NCBI RefSeq assembly: GCF_000166275.1
Contig: NZ_CM001023.1
Location: forward strand, 2,483,001-2,547,000
Source: Algoriphagus machipongonensis
Lineage (GTDB): Bacteria > Bacteroidota > Bacteroidia > Cytophagales > Cyclobacteriaceae
Length of the DNA stretch: 64,000 nucleotides
Direction: 5' to 3'
This document shows, in pieces, positions 52,659-61,095 of this stretch. The notes below the pieces were generated by a model. That model did no database searches and had not been told where the DNA came from. It saw only the letters and a program-made list of their open reading frames with translations. The position numbers and the translations under genes were made by a program. Positions within the stretch are counted from its first letter, which is position 1. Each line of letters starts with the position of its first letter.

Positions 52659-53249
52659 ATGATTAGAAACTATAAAAATGTAATTGCCATACTTCTTCTT
52701 GCTTTTTGCTCCTTCAGTTGTCTGGAAGATTTAAAATTTGTCCCAGAAACTGCTAAAGATGGAACTATTACTGCAAGCATAGATGGAGAACCATTTGATG
52801 TGGAGAGTGGACAAGGAGTTTTTGGTTCAGAGTTCATTGTAGCTGAATTGGAGGAGGAAAAGGACCATTTTGTATTGACAGTATTCGGGGTGGAAATAGA
52901 GGAAGATGGAAAAGCTTTTGCCATGGGAATAAAAATCGGCGGTGAAAATATCAATGAAATGAAAGCTGGTAATGTGTACAAAGAATGGGTTCCAATCGAT
53001 GGATTTGAAGAGGTATATTCAGGTGCAATGGGAGGAGTGGAAAAGAGAAAATCAGTAAATGCAAAAGATAATATTTTCAAAGCAGGGTCAAATCATACAG
53101 GAGAAATGGAGATCAGTATCACTGAAATTGATTTTGAGTTAAAAAAGATTTCAGGAACATTTTCTTTTATTGCTTTGGATGAAGATAAGGATGTGAGAAT
53201 AGAAGTAAAATCAGGTGTGTTCCAAGGAATAGAATGGACAAATATTTAA
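52659..53249 (+). CDS. lipoprotein, possibly DUF6252-like
   Basis: The ATG at 52659 (MIRNYKNVIAILLL) gives a lipoprotein signal ending CSFSCLED, with Cys19 or so lipidated. The mature part is all-beta in style: GTITASIDGEPFDVES, later ISGTFSFIALDEDKD and a closing VKSGVFQGIEW, which resembles the DUF6252 pattern (an internal GTFSF strand and a terminal GxF strand). The function of that family is unknown. A second lipoprotein gene follows within about 30 bases, so these two surface-anchored proteins are probably co-expressed. Confidence 0.75.
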   Translation: MIRNYKNVIAILLLAFCSFSCLEDLKFVPETAKDGTITASIDGEPFDVESGQGVFGSEFIVAELEEEKDHFVLTVFGVEIEEDGKAFAMGIKIGGENINEMKAGNVYKEWVPIDGFEEVYSGAMGGVEKRKSVNAKDNIFKAGSNHTGEMEISITEIDFELKKISGTFSFIALDEDKDVRIEVKSGVFQGIEWTNI

Positions 53250-53280
53250 TTAATCAATGACCAACAAAACAATCACAAAC

Positions 53281-54018
53281 ATGAAATTAAGACCAATGAA
53301 AAATTTCCTCTTAGGGATTACAGCTACCGCTTTAATAGCTTCCTGTACAAGCAGTGAAGATGAAGCTCCTGTCGAAGCTCAAAGTGAAGTAACGATTGCA
53401 GCTACTTTAGGATCTTCGATTAATGATGCAGGTGCAAGAACATCTGACTTGATCCAAGGTAATTTCAAAATCCAAGATGTAAAGCTTTCGGTTGATAATG
53501 TCAAGTTGATACTTCGTGCGACAAGTCAGGATTCTAAAAAACCAACGATCGTGCAGATTAGAGACAGAGATCCTCAAATATTAGACTTGGTGGATGATGG
53601 CGAAATCAAAGTAGCCCCAATTGGTTCAGCAATGGCTTATGATGGTGTTTATGGGAAGTTGACGCTTGACTTGGTTCACGCTGATGTTCCTGAAGAAGAT
53701 GATATGAGTGGATACTCTGTGATGATCAAGGCTTCTTGGTTTGATATCCCAGCTATAGTAAATGTAGATTTAGAAGGTGAATGGGTTGTTCAATTCAACC
53801 AAGGTATTGAAGTTGATGGCGCTCAAGAAATGTTATTGACTATGTATTATGATAAAATTCTTGAAGATGTACCTCCAAGTTTGGTAGGTGATGGAAATGG
53901 TGATGGTTTGATCGAGCTAGGACCAAATAATGTGGATGACAATGGCGAAGCTTATGATATGATCGTAGCTAATATGGAAAAAGCTCTTGTTATGAAAAAT
54001 GGAAAATTTAAAGATTAA
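53281..54018 (+). CDS. lipoprotein with a dockerin-like calcium loop
   Basis: The start at 53281 (MKLRPMKNFLLG) gives a compact signal ending LIASCTSS, with Cys22 lipidated; an in-frame ATG at 53257 would add eight residues. The mature protein is beta-rich and Asp/Glu-rich (VTIAATLGSSIND, MKASWFDIP-like strands). Near the C-terminus GDGNGDGLIELGPNN matches a DxNxDG EF-hand/dockerin-type calcium loop, here single rather than paired. It resembles DUF4382-type Bacteroidota lipoproteins only loosely. A terminator follows. Confidence 0.72.
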   Translation: MKLRPMKNFLLGITATALIASCTSSEDEAPVEAQSEVTIAATLGSSINDAGARTSDLIQGNFKIQDVKLSVDNVKLILRATSQDSKKPTIVQIRDRDPQILDLVDDGEIKVAPIGSAMAYDGVYGKLTLDLVHADVPEEDDMSGYSVMIKASWFDIPAIVNVDLEGEWVVQFNQGIEVDGAQEMLLTMYYDKILEDVPPSLVGDGNGDGLIELGPNNVDDNGEAYDMIVANMEKALVMKNGKFKD

Positions 54019-54060
54019 TATCAGACATTTTTTTTAGGCGTTTTTTATTTAGTGTGTAGA

Positions 54061-54099
54061 CACCAGCAGGGTAAATTCTTATTCTGTTGGTGTTTTTTT
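54061..54099 (+). terminator. intrinsic terminator after the calcium-loop lipoprotein gene
   Basis: CACCAGCAG pairs with CTGTTGGTG (one G-T pair) across a 14-base loop and is followed by seven T. Confidence 0.85.
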
Positions 54100-54268
54100 A
54101 TGTAAACTTCCAAAAGAATAAATCGGAATTTTTAGTCTTAAAAAAGATTTATGAAGATATATTCTTATTTTAAATTACTTTACAAGATTCTACCCAATAA
54201 CCCATTCTATTCCATTCTAAACCAGAATTATAGAATTAGCTATTTTTATACACTATTAACCGACAAAT

Positions 54269-57200
54269 ATGTCCATCAGAGTTGCCTTACGCCACTATAC
54301 TAAATATCAATACGACCGTCACATTACCCTAAGTCCCCAGGTAATCCGTTTAAGGCCCGCACCGCATTCCCGTACCCATATCAAAGCCTATTCCCTGAAT
54401 ATAAAGCCAGAAAACCATTTTATTAACTGGCAGCAAGATCCTTTTGGGAATTACTTGGCAAGAATTGTCTTTCAAGAAAAAGTGAAGTTTTTTGAAATCG
54501 ATGTAGAAGTCATCGCAGATATGGTGGTGATTAATCCATTTGACTTTTTTGTGGAAGATTATGCGGAAGTTTTTCCTTTTAAGTATGAAGACAGCCTCAA
54601 GAATCAGTTGAGTCCTTATTTGGAACTGAAGGAAAAGGATCCCCTTTTGATGGACTTGGTAGCAAAAGCTAAATCCATCCTAGCTGAAAACACCAAAACA
54701 GTAGATTACTTGGTTCAAATCAATATGTTGATTCATAATCAATTGAAATACAATGTAAGGATGGAGCCTGGAGTCCAAAGCTGCGAGGAAAGTTTGACGA
54801 AAGGTTCTGGTTCATGCAGGGACTTTGCCTGGTTAATGGTGCTAGTTCTTCGACACGTGGGTCTAGCAGCTCGTTTTGCCTCTGGGTATTTGGTTCAACT
54901 TAAATCAGACGAAAAATCTTTAGATGGACCTTCCGGACCAGAGGAAGATTTTACGGATCTGCATGCTTGGACTGAAGTGTTTATTCCTGGTGCAGGCTGG
55001 ATAGGTCTTGACTCAACTTCGGGGCTTTTTGCCGGTGAAGGTCATATTCCATTAGCTTGTACTCCAAGCCCACAAGATGCTGCCCCTATTTCCGGAATGG
55101 CGGAGCCCGCTGAAACAACTTTTGAATTCGAAAATGAGGTGACACGAATAGTGGAAAAGCCTCGGGTTACTAAACCATATTCAGATGAGCAATGGCAAAA
55201 GATTCTGGATGTAGGAGATAAAGTTGATGCAGACCTAGAAGCCAACGATGTGAAATTGACGATGGGAGGTGAGCCTACATTTGTATCCGTCGATAATCAA
55301 GATGCTCCAGAATGGAATTCTGATGCCGATGGAGAACATAAAAGAAGTCTTTCAAATACACTTTTTCATAAACTGAAAGGCGAATTTGGTACAGGTGCAT
55401 TGATGCAATATGGTCAGGGGAAATGGTATCCTGGAGAACCTTTGCCTAGATGGAAATTAGCTTGCTTCTGGAGAAAAGATGGCATTCCTATGTGGCATAA
55501 TGATGCTTTAATGGCTGATTTATCAAAAGACTATAAACATTCGGCAAAAGATGCAGAGGCATTTATGACCGAGCTCACCACTCATTTAAATGTAGATCAA
55601 AAAAATATTACTCCTCTTTATGAGGATCCTATATATTTCATCTGGCAAGAGAGCAAAATTCCAGTTAATGTAGACCCAAAAGATTTTGATTTAAAATCTC
55701 CTCTGGAAAGGCAAAAACTTGCACAGTTATTAACTGAGGGATTGGATAAGCCAATTGGTTTTTCAGTGCCCTTAGAATGGGAATATGTGGAAGACAGATG
55801 GCAAAGTTGTTATTGGAAATTCAGAAGGAATGACCTATTTCTAGTTCCTGGAAATTCACCTGCCGGTTTGCGATTACCATTGGATTCTATTGAGCATACA
55901 CCGACCGAAGAGGAACCTATACTTCCAGAAAGAGATCTTTTTGCTGATGTGGATGCATTGCCAGATTTGAGTCATGAAGAATTTAAGACTAAACCTCCTT
56001 TAAATTCTAAGAGGATATTTAAAACTGCCTTGGTGGTTGAAGCCAGGGAAGGAAAGTTATTTGTGTTTTTTCCTCCAGTGTCTACGATGGAGCAATACCT
56101 TGATTTAGTTCAGGCAGTCGAGAGAACAGCTGAGAAATTGAAGACACCTATCTTGATAGAAGGTTATGACCCACCATCGGATAAGCGTATAGAAAAAATG
56201 ATGATTACGCCAGACCCAGGTGTAATCGAAGTAAATATCCAACCAGCAAAAACTTGGAAAGAAATCCTTAATAATTATGGGATACTTTATGAAAAGGCCA
56301 GGGAGACCAGGCTCATTAGTGAAAAATTTAATGTGGATGGAAAACACACTGGCACAGGTGGTGGAAACCACATAACACTAGGTGGTGTCACACCAGATCA
56401 AAGCCCAATATTACGAAGGCCCGATATCTTAAAAAGTTTTATAACGTATTGGCAACACCACCCATCTTTATCCTATCTGTTTTCTACTCAGTTCATTGGA
56501 CCAACCAGTCAGGCACCCAGAGTGGATGAAGGAAGAGATGATATATTGTATGAGCTGGAGTTAGCCTTCCAACAAGTGCCTTTGGGAAAAGAGGATGAAA
56601 TTCCTTATTGGATGGTGGATCGAATCTTTAGAAATTTATTAGTTGACATAACTGGTAATACACATCGTGCGGAATTTTGTATAGATAAGTTATATTCGCC
56701 GGATTCTAGCAGCGGAAGGCTGGGGATTTTGGAGTTTAGAGGTTTTGATATGCCACCTCATTTTAGAATGAGCATGGTTCAATTGCTTCTAATTCGAGGA
56801 CTGATGAGTTGGTTTTGGAAAGAACCTTATGATCATAAGCTAGTGAGATGGGGAACATCTCTTCATGATAAATTCCTACTGCCTCATCACTGTCAGAAAG
56901 ACTTAGAAGAGGTTGTCAATGATTTGAACAGGGCTGGATATGATTTCGATCTTAGCTGGTTTGACCCATTCTTCAGCTTTAGATTTCCATTTATTGGAGA
57001 ACTACAAGAAGGAGAAATCAAAGTGGAGTTGAAAATGGCGATTGAGCCCTGGCATGTTTTGGGTGAAGAGATGTCTAGTACCGGTACAGCCAGGTATGTA
57101 GATTCCTCTTTGGAGCGATTGCAAATAAAAATCTCTGGATTAACAGATTCCAGATATCATTTACTTTGCAACGGTCATAGAATCCCTTTGAAAAACACGG

Positions 57201-57625
57201 GAGTTCAAGGAGAGTATGTGACAGGAATACGGTATAGAGCTTGGCAGCCTTATTCTGCATTGCATCCTACCATCGGGATTGATACGCCTCTGGTGATAGA
57301 TTTATATGATACTTGGACCAAAAAGTCAGTGGCTGCTTGCCAATATCATGTGGTCCATCCTGGAGGTAGAAGTTACGATTCTTTCCCTGTCAATAGTTAT
57401 GAGGCAGAATCCCGTAGAATTTCAAGATTCTATGACTATGGGCATACGATTAATCCTGTCAAGGAACCCTTGGAAATGCCTATCGCGAGCAATCAAGGAG
57501 AAGGAAAACCGGATCGATACATTAGTAAACTAGAATTAAAAACAGCCTACAAAGAGGCACCTGCAATAGTCAACCCAGAATTTCCATACACCATGGACCT
57601 TCGGAGATATAAAAAGTTTGATTGA
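54269..57625 (+). CDS. transglutaminase-like protease fused to putative amidoligase (DUF2126)
   Basis: The 1118-residue protein begins with the bacterial transglutaminase N-terminal domain (RHYTKYQYDRHITLSPQV). A papain-fold transglutaminase core follows with the full triad: Cys183 (GSGSCRDFAW), His232 (LHAWTEVFIP) and Asp248 (GLDSTSG). From about residue 325 to the end is DUF2126, a putative amidoligase (KLTMGGEPTFVSVDN, HTGTGGGNHITLGG, GILEFRGFDMPPHFRM). No signal peptide is seen, so it is cytoplasmic. It heads a three-gene operon with an ATP-grasp/alpha-E protein and a second transglutaminase. Family context suggests peptide ligation and trimming; the substrate is unknown. Confidence 0.93.
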   Translation: MSIRVALRHYTKYQYDRHITLSPQVIRLRPAPHSRTHIKAYSLNIKPENHFINWQQDPFGNYLARIVFQEKVKFFEIDVEVIADMVVINPFDFFVEDYAEVFPFKYEDSLKNQLSPYLELKEKDPLLMDLVAKAKSILAENTKTVDYLVQINMLIHNQLKYNVRMEPGVQSCEESLTKGSGSCRDFAWLMVLVLRHVGLAARFASGYLVQLKSDEKSLDGPSGPEEDFTDLHAWTEVFIPGAGWIGLDSTSGLFAGEGHIPLACTPSPQDAAPISGMAEPAETTFEFENEVTRIVEKPRVTKPYSDEQWQKILDVGDKVDADLEANDVKLTMGGEPTFVSVDNQDAPEWNSDADGEHKRSLSNTLFHKLKGEFGTGALMQYGQGKWYPGEPLPRWKLACFWRKDGIPMWHNDALMADLSKDYKHSAKDAEAFMTELTTHLNVDQKNITPLYEDPIYFIWQESKIPVNVDPKDFDLKSPLERQKLAQLLTEGLDKPIGFSVPLEWEYVEDRWQSCYWKFRRNDLFLVPGNSPAGLRLPLDSIEHTPTEEEPILPERDLFADVDALPDLSHEEFKTKPPLNSKRIFKTALVVEAREGKLFVFFPPVSTMEQYLDLVQAVERTAEKLKTPILIEGYDPPSDKRIEKMMITPDPGVIEVNIQPAKTWKEILNNYGILYEKARETRLISEKFNVDGKHTGTGGGNHITLGGVTPDQSPILRRPDILKSFITYWQHHPSLSYLFSTQFIGPTSQAPRVDEGRDDILYELELAFQQVPLGKEDEIPYWMVDRIFRNLLVDITGNTHRAEFCIDKLYSPDSSSGRLGILEFRGFDMPPHFRMSMVQLLLIRGLMSWFWKEPYDHKLVRWGTSLHDKFLLPHHCQKDLEEVVNDLNRAGYDFDLSWFDPFFSFRFPFIGELQEGEIKVELKMAIEPWHVLGEEMSSTGTARYVDSSLERLQIKISGLTDSRYHLLCNGHRIPLKNTGVQGEYVTGIRYRAWQPYSALHPTIGIDTPLVIDLYDTWTKKSVAACQYHVVHPGGRSYDSFPVNSYEAESRRISRFYDYGHTINPVKEPLEMPIASNQGEGKPDRYISKLELKTAYKEAPAIVNPEFPYTMDLRRYKKFD

Positions 57626-57661
57626 TAAATATTCCATGTGGAATTAGTTGAAAAAGGAGAT

Positions 57662-60202
57662 ATGATTGAATCTTATCTTACGGAGAAGATGTTCAATAAT
57701 GAGCCGTTTCTGGATGAAATGGCCACGGATGAAGGCAAAATCCACTCTCATTGGAAACAAATTGCCAAATACTATAATCAGATTGGTTCAGAGAAAATGG
57801 GCCAATTTCAGGAAGAAGTAGCCCGTCAACTTCGTGAAAACGGGGTGACCTATAATGTCTATGGTGATCCTGATGGAATGAATAGGCCTTGGATTTTAGA
57901 CCCGGTTCCAATGGTTTTTGAAAGCCAGGAGTGGGAGGAATTAGATAAAGGACTTGTTCAGCGTACCGAACTCTTAAATTTGATTCTAAAAGATCTTTAT
58001 GGTGAGCAAAGCCTAATTAAAGAGGGATTTATTCCTTTTGAGCTGATCTATAATCATAGAGGATATCTAAGACAAGCACAGCATATCAAATTGGATGGAG
58101 ATCAGCAATTGATTCAATATTCCTCCGATCTTGCCAGAGGGCCCAATGGTAAAATGTGGGTGCTTCATGATCGTACGGATGCTCCTTCCGGTGCAGGCTA
58201 CACCTTTGAAAATAGAGCTGCCATGACACGTGTTTTTCCTGAATTAATTCGGGAAAACCATGTTCGGAAAATAACTTCCTACTATCAAACTTTTAAGAAT
58301 ACTCTAAGTAATCTTACTCTGAATAATAAGGAAAACCCGAGGGTGGTTTTACTTTCTCCCGGTCCAACCAATGAAACCTTTTTTGAGCATGCCTATATCT
58401 CCTCATTTATGGGGTTTACGCTCGCTTTTGGAGAGGATTTAACGGTAAGTGGAGGCTATGTATGGCTGAAGACAATTAAGGGTCTGGAGAAAGTTGATGT
58501 TATCATTCGTAGGGTGGATGATTTGTTTTGTGATCCGCTGGAATATAGAAATGATTCCCATCTTGGAGTGGTAGGATTAATGGAGGCTGTCCGACAGAAA
58601 AAAGTACTTGTGATCAATCCTTTGGGTTGTAGAGTTCTTGAAAACCCCGGATTGATGGCCTTTTTGCCAAAAATCTCAAAGCACCTGCTCGGGCAAGATT
58701 TGTCTCTTCCTTCAGTAGCAACCTGGTGGTGTGGTCAACCCAAAGAAATGAAGTATGTTTTCGAACATATGGAGACTTTGGTTATCAGAAATATCTATCG
58801 AGGCACCGCTCATAAATCTGTTTTTGGAGGAGAACTTTCCAAAGCAGAATTGGAGAAACTAAAGCAGAGTATCAAGAGGAATCCATACATGTTTGTAGGA
58901 CAAGAGATGGTAGACTTTTCTACTTCGCCTTCTTGGATTGATAATAAGCTGGAAGCCAGAAACGCTGTCTTTAGAAGTTATGTAGTAGCAGATACCGAAA
59001 GTAAAAGCTACAAAGTGATGCCAGGTGGACTATCCAGAAGCTCTCCTAAAAAAGGAGCCTTTTTAGTCTCTAATCAAACAGGGGGTATCAGTAAGGATAC
59101 TTGGGTTTTAGGCAAGAAAAGAGAATCTACTTCAAGTTATTCGGCAACTATAAAAGCCCAACCATTGATTCGCAATGTGCTACCCAGTAGGACAGGAGAA
59201 CGATTGTTTTGGCTAGGCAGGTATCTAGAAAGATCAGCCTATACTGTTCGTTTAATTAGAATGACATTATTATCTTATAATGAGGCAGATGAGGATATTC
59301 ATGTCTATGAAAATCCTGTTTTGGGCACCATGCTGAAAACGCTCACTGCACTGACAGGAACACTGCCGGGATTTCAGGAAAAAGCAACACTGAAAAACCC
59401 GGAACCAGAACTACTTTCATTAGTTCATGATATTTCAAAATCTGGAACATTAGCTTATTCAATTCAATCATTCTTGACCAATGCCTATGCGGTGAGAGAT
59501 CGTTTGAGTTTAGATACTTGGAGGATTTTGGATAGCATATCTGAAGAGTTGACCAGAATGAGAAAGTCTGAAACGACCCTAATGCAAGCCTACCATAATT
59601 TAGATAATATGGTGATCAAATTGATGGCTTTTTATGGGTTGAATATTGATAATATGACTCGTGAACCTACTTGGCATTTATTAAATATTGGGAGGTTTAT
59701 TGAGTCAGCAGCAAATAACTGTACGATACTCAAGAACATGCTTCATCAATCTTTCGATTTGGAAGACAATAAGGAGCTGATGGAGAACACGTTGAGGTGT
59801 AATGAAAGTTTGGTGACTTATCGCTATAGATACCGCTCCAATCTTGAAATGCATGGTGTTTTAAGCCTATTGATATTGCATGAGGATAATCCTAGGTCTT
59901 TGATATTTCAGTTGCTAGAGATTGATAGCCACTTAAAAACATTACCAAATCAGGAAGAGGCTGAGTTATTTAGTATCGAAAGAAAGAAACTTCTGGAGGC
60001 GATTACTAAAATCAGGCTTTGTGATATAGATGTTTTAGCAACAGTGGATCCTGAAACCAAGCAGTATCATGAGTTAAACCACTTCTTAGATCAAATTATA
60101 GAACTACTTCACGATACTTCCGACGTGATTTATCAAAATTATTTTAGTCATACCGGAAGCGGATATAGTATGATTCAAACCTCTGTTCTACCTGAGATAT
60201 GA
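57662..60202 (+). CDS. circularly permuted ATP-grasp ligase fused to alpha-E domain
   Basis: Residues 1-~480 form the circularly permuted ATP-grasp (DUF404/DUF407): VYGDPDGMNRPWILDPVP, SSDLARGPNGKMWVLHDRTD, GAGYTFENR and VINPLGCRVLENPGL, typical of COOH-amine ligases. From LPSRTGERLFWLGRYLERS (near residue 515) the all-helical alpha-E domain (DUF403) follows to the end. Many genomes carry these as two genes. Start: a GTG at 57638 is possible, but the ATG at 57662 has a good ribosome site (AAGGAGAT just before it), giving 846 residues. The stop overlaps the next ATG by 4 bases. Confidence 0.93.
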   Translation: MIESYLTEKMFNNEPFLDEMATDEGKIHSHWKQIAKYYNQIGSEKMGQFQEEVARQLRENGVTYNVYGDPDGMNRPWILDPVPMVFESQEWEELDKGLVQRTELLNLILKDLYGEQSLIKEGFIPFELIYNHRGYLRQAQHIKLDGDQQLIQYSSDLARGPNGKMWVLHDRTDAPSGAGYTFENRAAMTRVFPELIRENHVRKITSYYQTFKNTLSNLTLNNKENPRVVLLSPGPTNETFFEHAYISSFMGFTLAFGEDLTVSGGYVWLKTIKGLEKVDVIIRRVDDLFCDPLEYRNDSHLGVVGLMEAVRQKKVLVINPLGCRVLENPGLMAFLPKISKHLLGQDLSLPSVATWWCGQPKEMKYVFEHMETLVIRNIYRGTAHKSVFGGELSKAELEKLKQSIKRNPYMFVGQEMVDFSTSPSWIDNKLEARNAVFRSYVVADTESKSYKVMPGGLSRSSPKKGAFLVSNQTGGISKDTWVLGKKRESTSSYSATIKAQPLIRNVLPSRTGERLFWLGRYLERSAYTVRLIRMTLLSYNEADEDIHVYENPVLGTMLKTLTALTGTLPGFQEKATLKNPEPELLSLVHDISKSGTLAYSIQSFLTNAYAVRDRLSLDTWRILDSISEELTRMRKSETTLMQAYHNLDNMVIKLMAFYGLNIDNMTREPTWHLLNIGRFIESAANNCTILKNMLHQSFDLEDNKELMENTLRCNESLVTYRYRYRSNLEMHGVLSLLILHEDNPRSLIFQLLEIDSHLKTLPNQEEAELFSIERKKLLEAITKIRLCDIDVLATVDPETKQYHELNHFLDQIIELLHDTSDVIYQNYFSHTGSGYSMIQTSVLPEI

Positions 60203-61095
60203 AATACCAAGTCATCCATATCACAGATTATATCTATGAGTTTCCGGCTACATTATGCCATAACTTAATGTTTCAAATTCCCCAAAGTTCTCCTTTTCAG
60301 GAGGTTTTGGAGTATTCCTGTGAAATCAGTCCAAAACCCAGTTCTGAGGCAGAAAGGACTGATTTCTTTGGGAATAAATATCTTTATTTTTCTGTGGAGC
60401 GATCTCATAAGAAATTGACAGTGACCTCTCAGAGTGTATTGAAACTTCAAGAACCAGAATGGGTAGGAGTAGACCCTTCTCAAACTAAACCTTGGGAAGA
60501 AGTGGTGGACTGGCTTCATACGACAGAAGCCTCAAATGATATTAGACAATATTATTTGGAATCCGATCATGTCAATTTTTGGGAAGAAATAAAGGAATAT
60601 GCGTTAAAGTCCTTTACTCCGGGAAGACCTTTGATGGAAGCTGCAATAGAATTGAACACTAGAATATTTACCGATTTTCAATTCACCCCGGGCTTTACTG
60701 ATATCAGTACTCCATTAGAAAAGGTATTTGAACACAAAAAAGGAGTGTGTCAGGATTTTGCTCATTTTGAGTTAGCCTGCTTGAGAAGTCTCGGTCTAGC
60801 GGCGAGATATGTGAGTGGATATATAGAGACTTTGCCTCCTCCAGGTAAACCTAAATTAGTGGGATCAGATGCTTCTCATGCATGGATAGCAGTTTATATA
60901 CCAGATCATGAATGGGTAGAATTGGATGCTACCAATAACTTGCTAGTAAATGACAAACATGTACGTGTAGCAGTAGGTAGAGATTTTGCTGATGTAACCC
61001 CTCTCAAAGGAATCGTTTATAGTGGTAGTGAGCAGGAAATGAAAGTTAGCGTGGATGTAACGAATCTAGACTCTCAATTCCTACATGAAAATTAA
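60199..61095 (+). CDS. transglutaminase-like family protein
   Basis: The N-terminal half is the bacterial transglutaminase-associated beta domain (YQVIHITDYIYEFPA). The catalytic core has Cys184 (KKGVCQDFAHFELACLRS), His227 (DASHAWIAVYIP) and Asp243 (ELDATNN), a complete triad. Members act as proteases, amidases or acyl transferases. The start ATG overlaps the ATP-grasp/alpha-E stop codon (ATGA), so translation is coupled. With the transglutaminase of the first operon gene it forms a paralogous pair flanking the ligase. No signal peptide. Overlaps the convergent DUF3472 gene by 4 bases. Confidence 0.93.
   Translation: MKYQVIHITDYIYEFPATLCHNLMFQIPQSSPFQEVLEYSCEISPKPSSEAERTDFFGNKYLYFSVERSHKKLTVTSQSVLKLQEPEWVGVDPSQTKPWEEVVDWLHTTEASNDIRQYYLESDHVNFWEEIKEYALKSFTPGRPLMEAAIELNTRIFTDFQFTPGFTDISTPLEKVFEHKKGVCQDFAHFELACLRSLGLAARYVSGYIETLPPPGKPKLVGSDASHAWIAVYIPDHEWVELDATNNLLVNDKHVRVAVGRDFADVTPLKGIVYSGSEQEMKVSVDVTNLDSQFLHEN

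Noticed and set aside
52670-53080. 136-codon minus-strand frame over the first lipoprotein of 52.7 kb
   Set aside because: The plus-strand frame has a proper lipobox signal; the other frame is its mirror.
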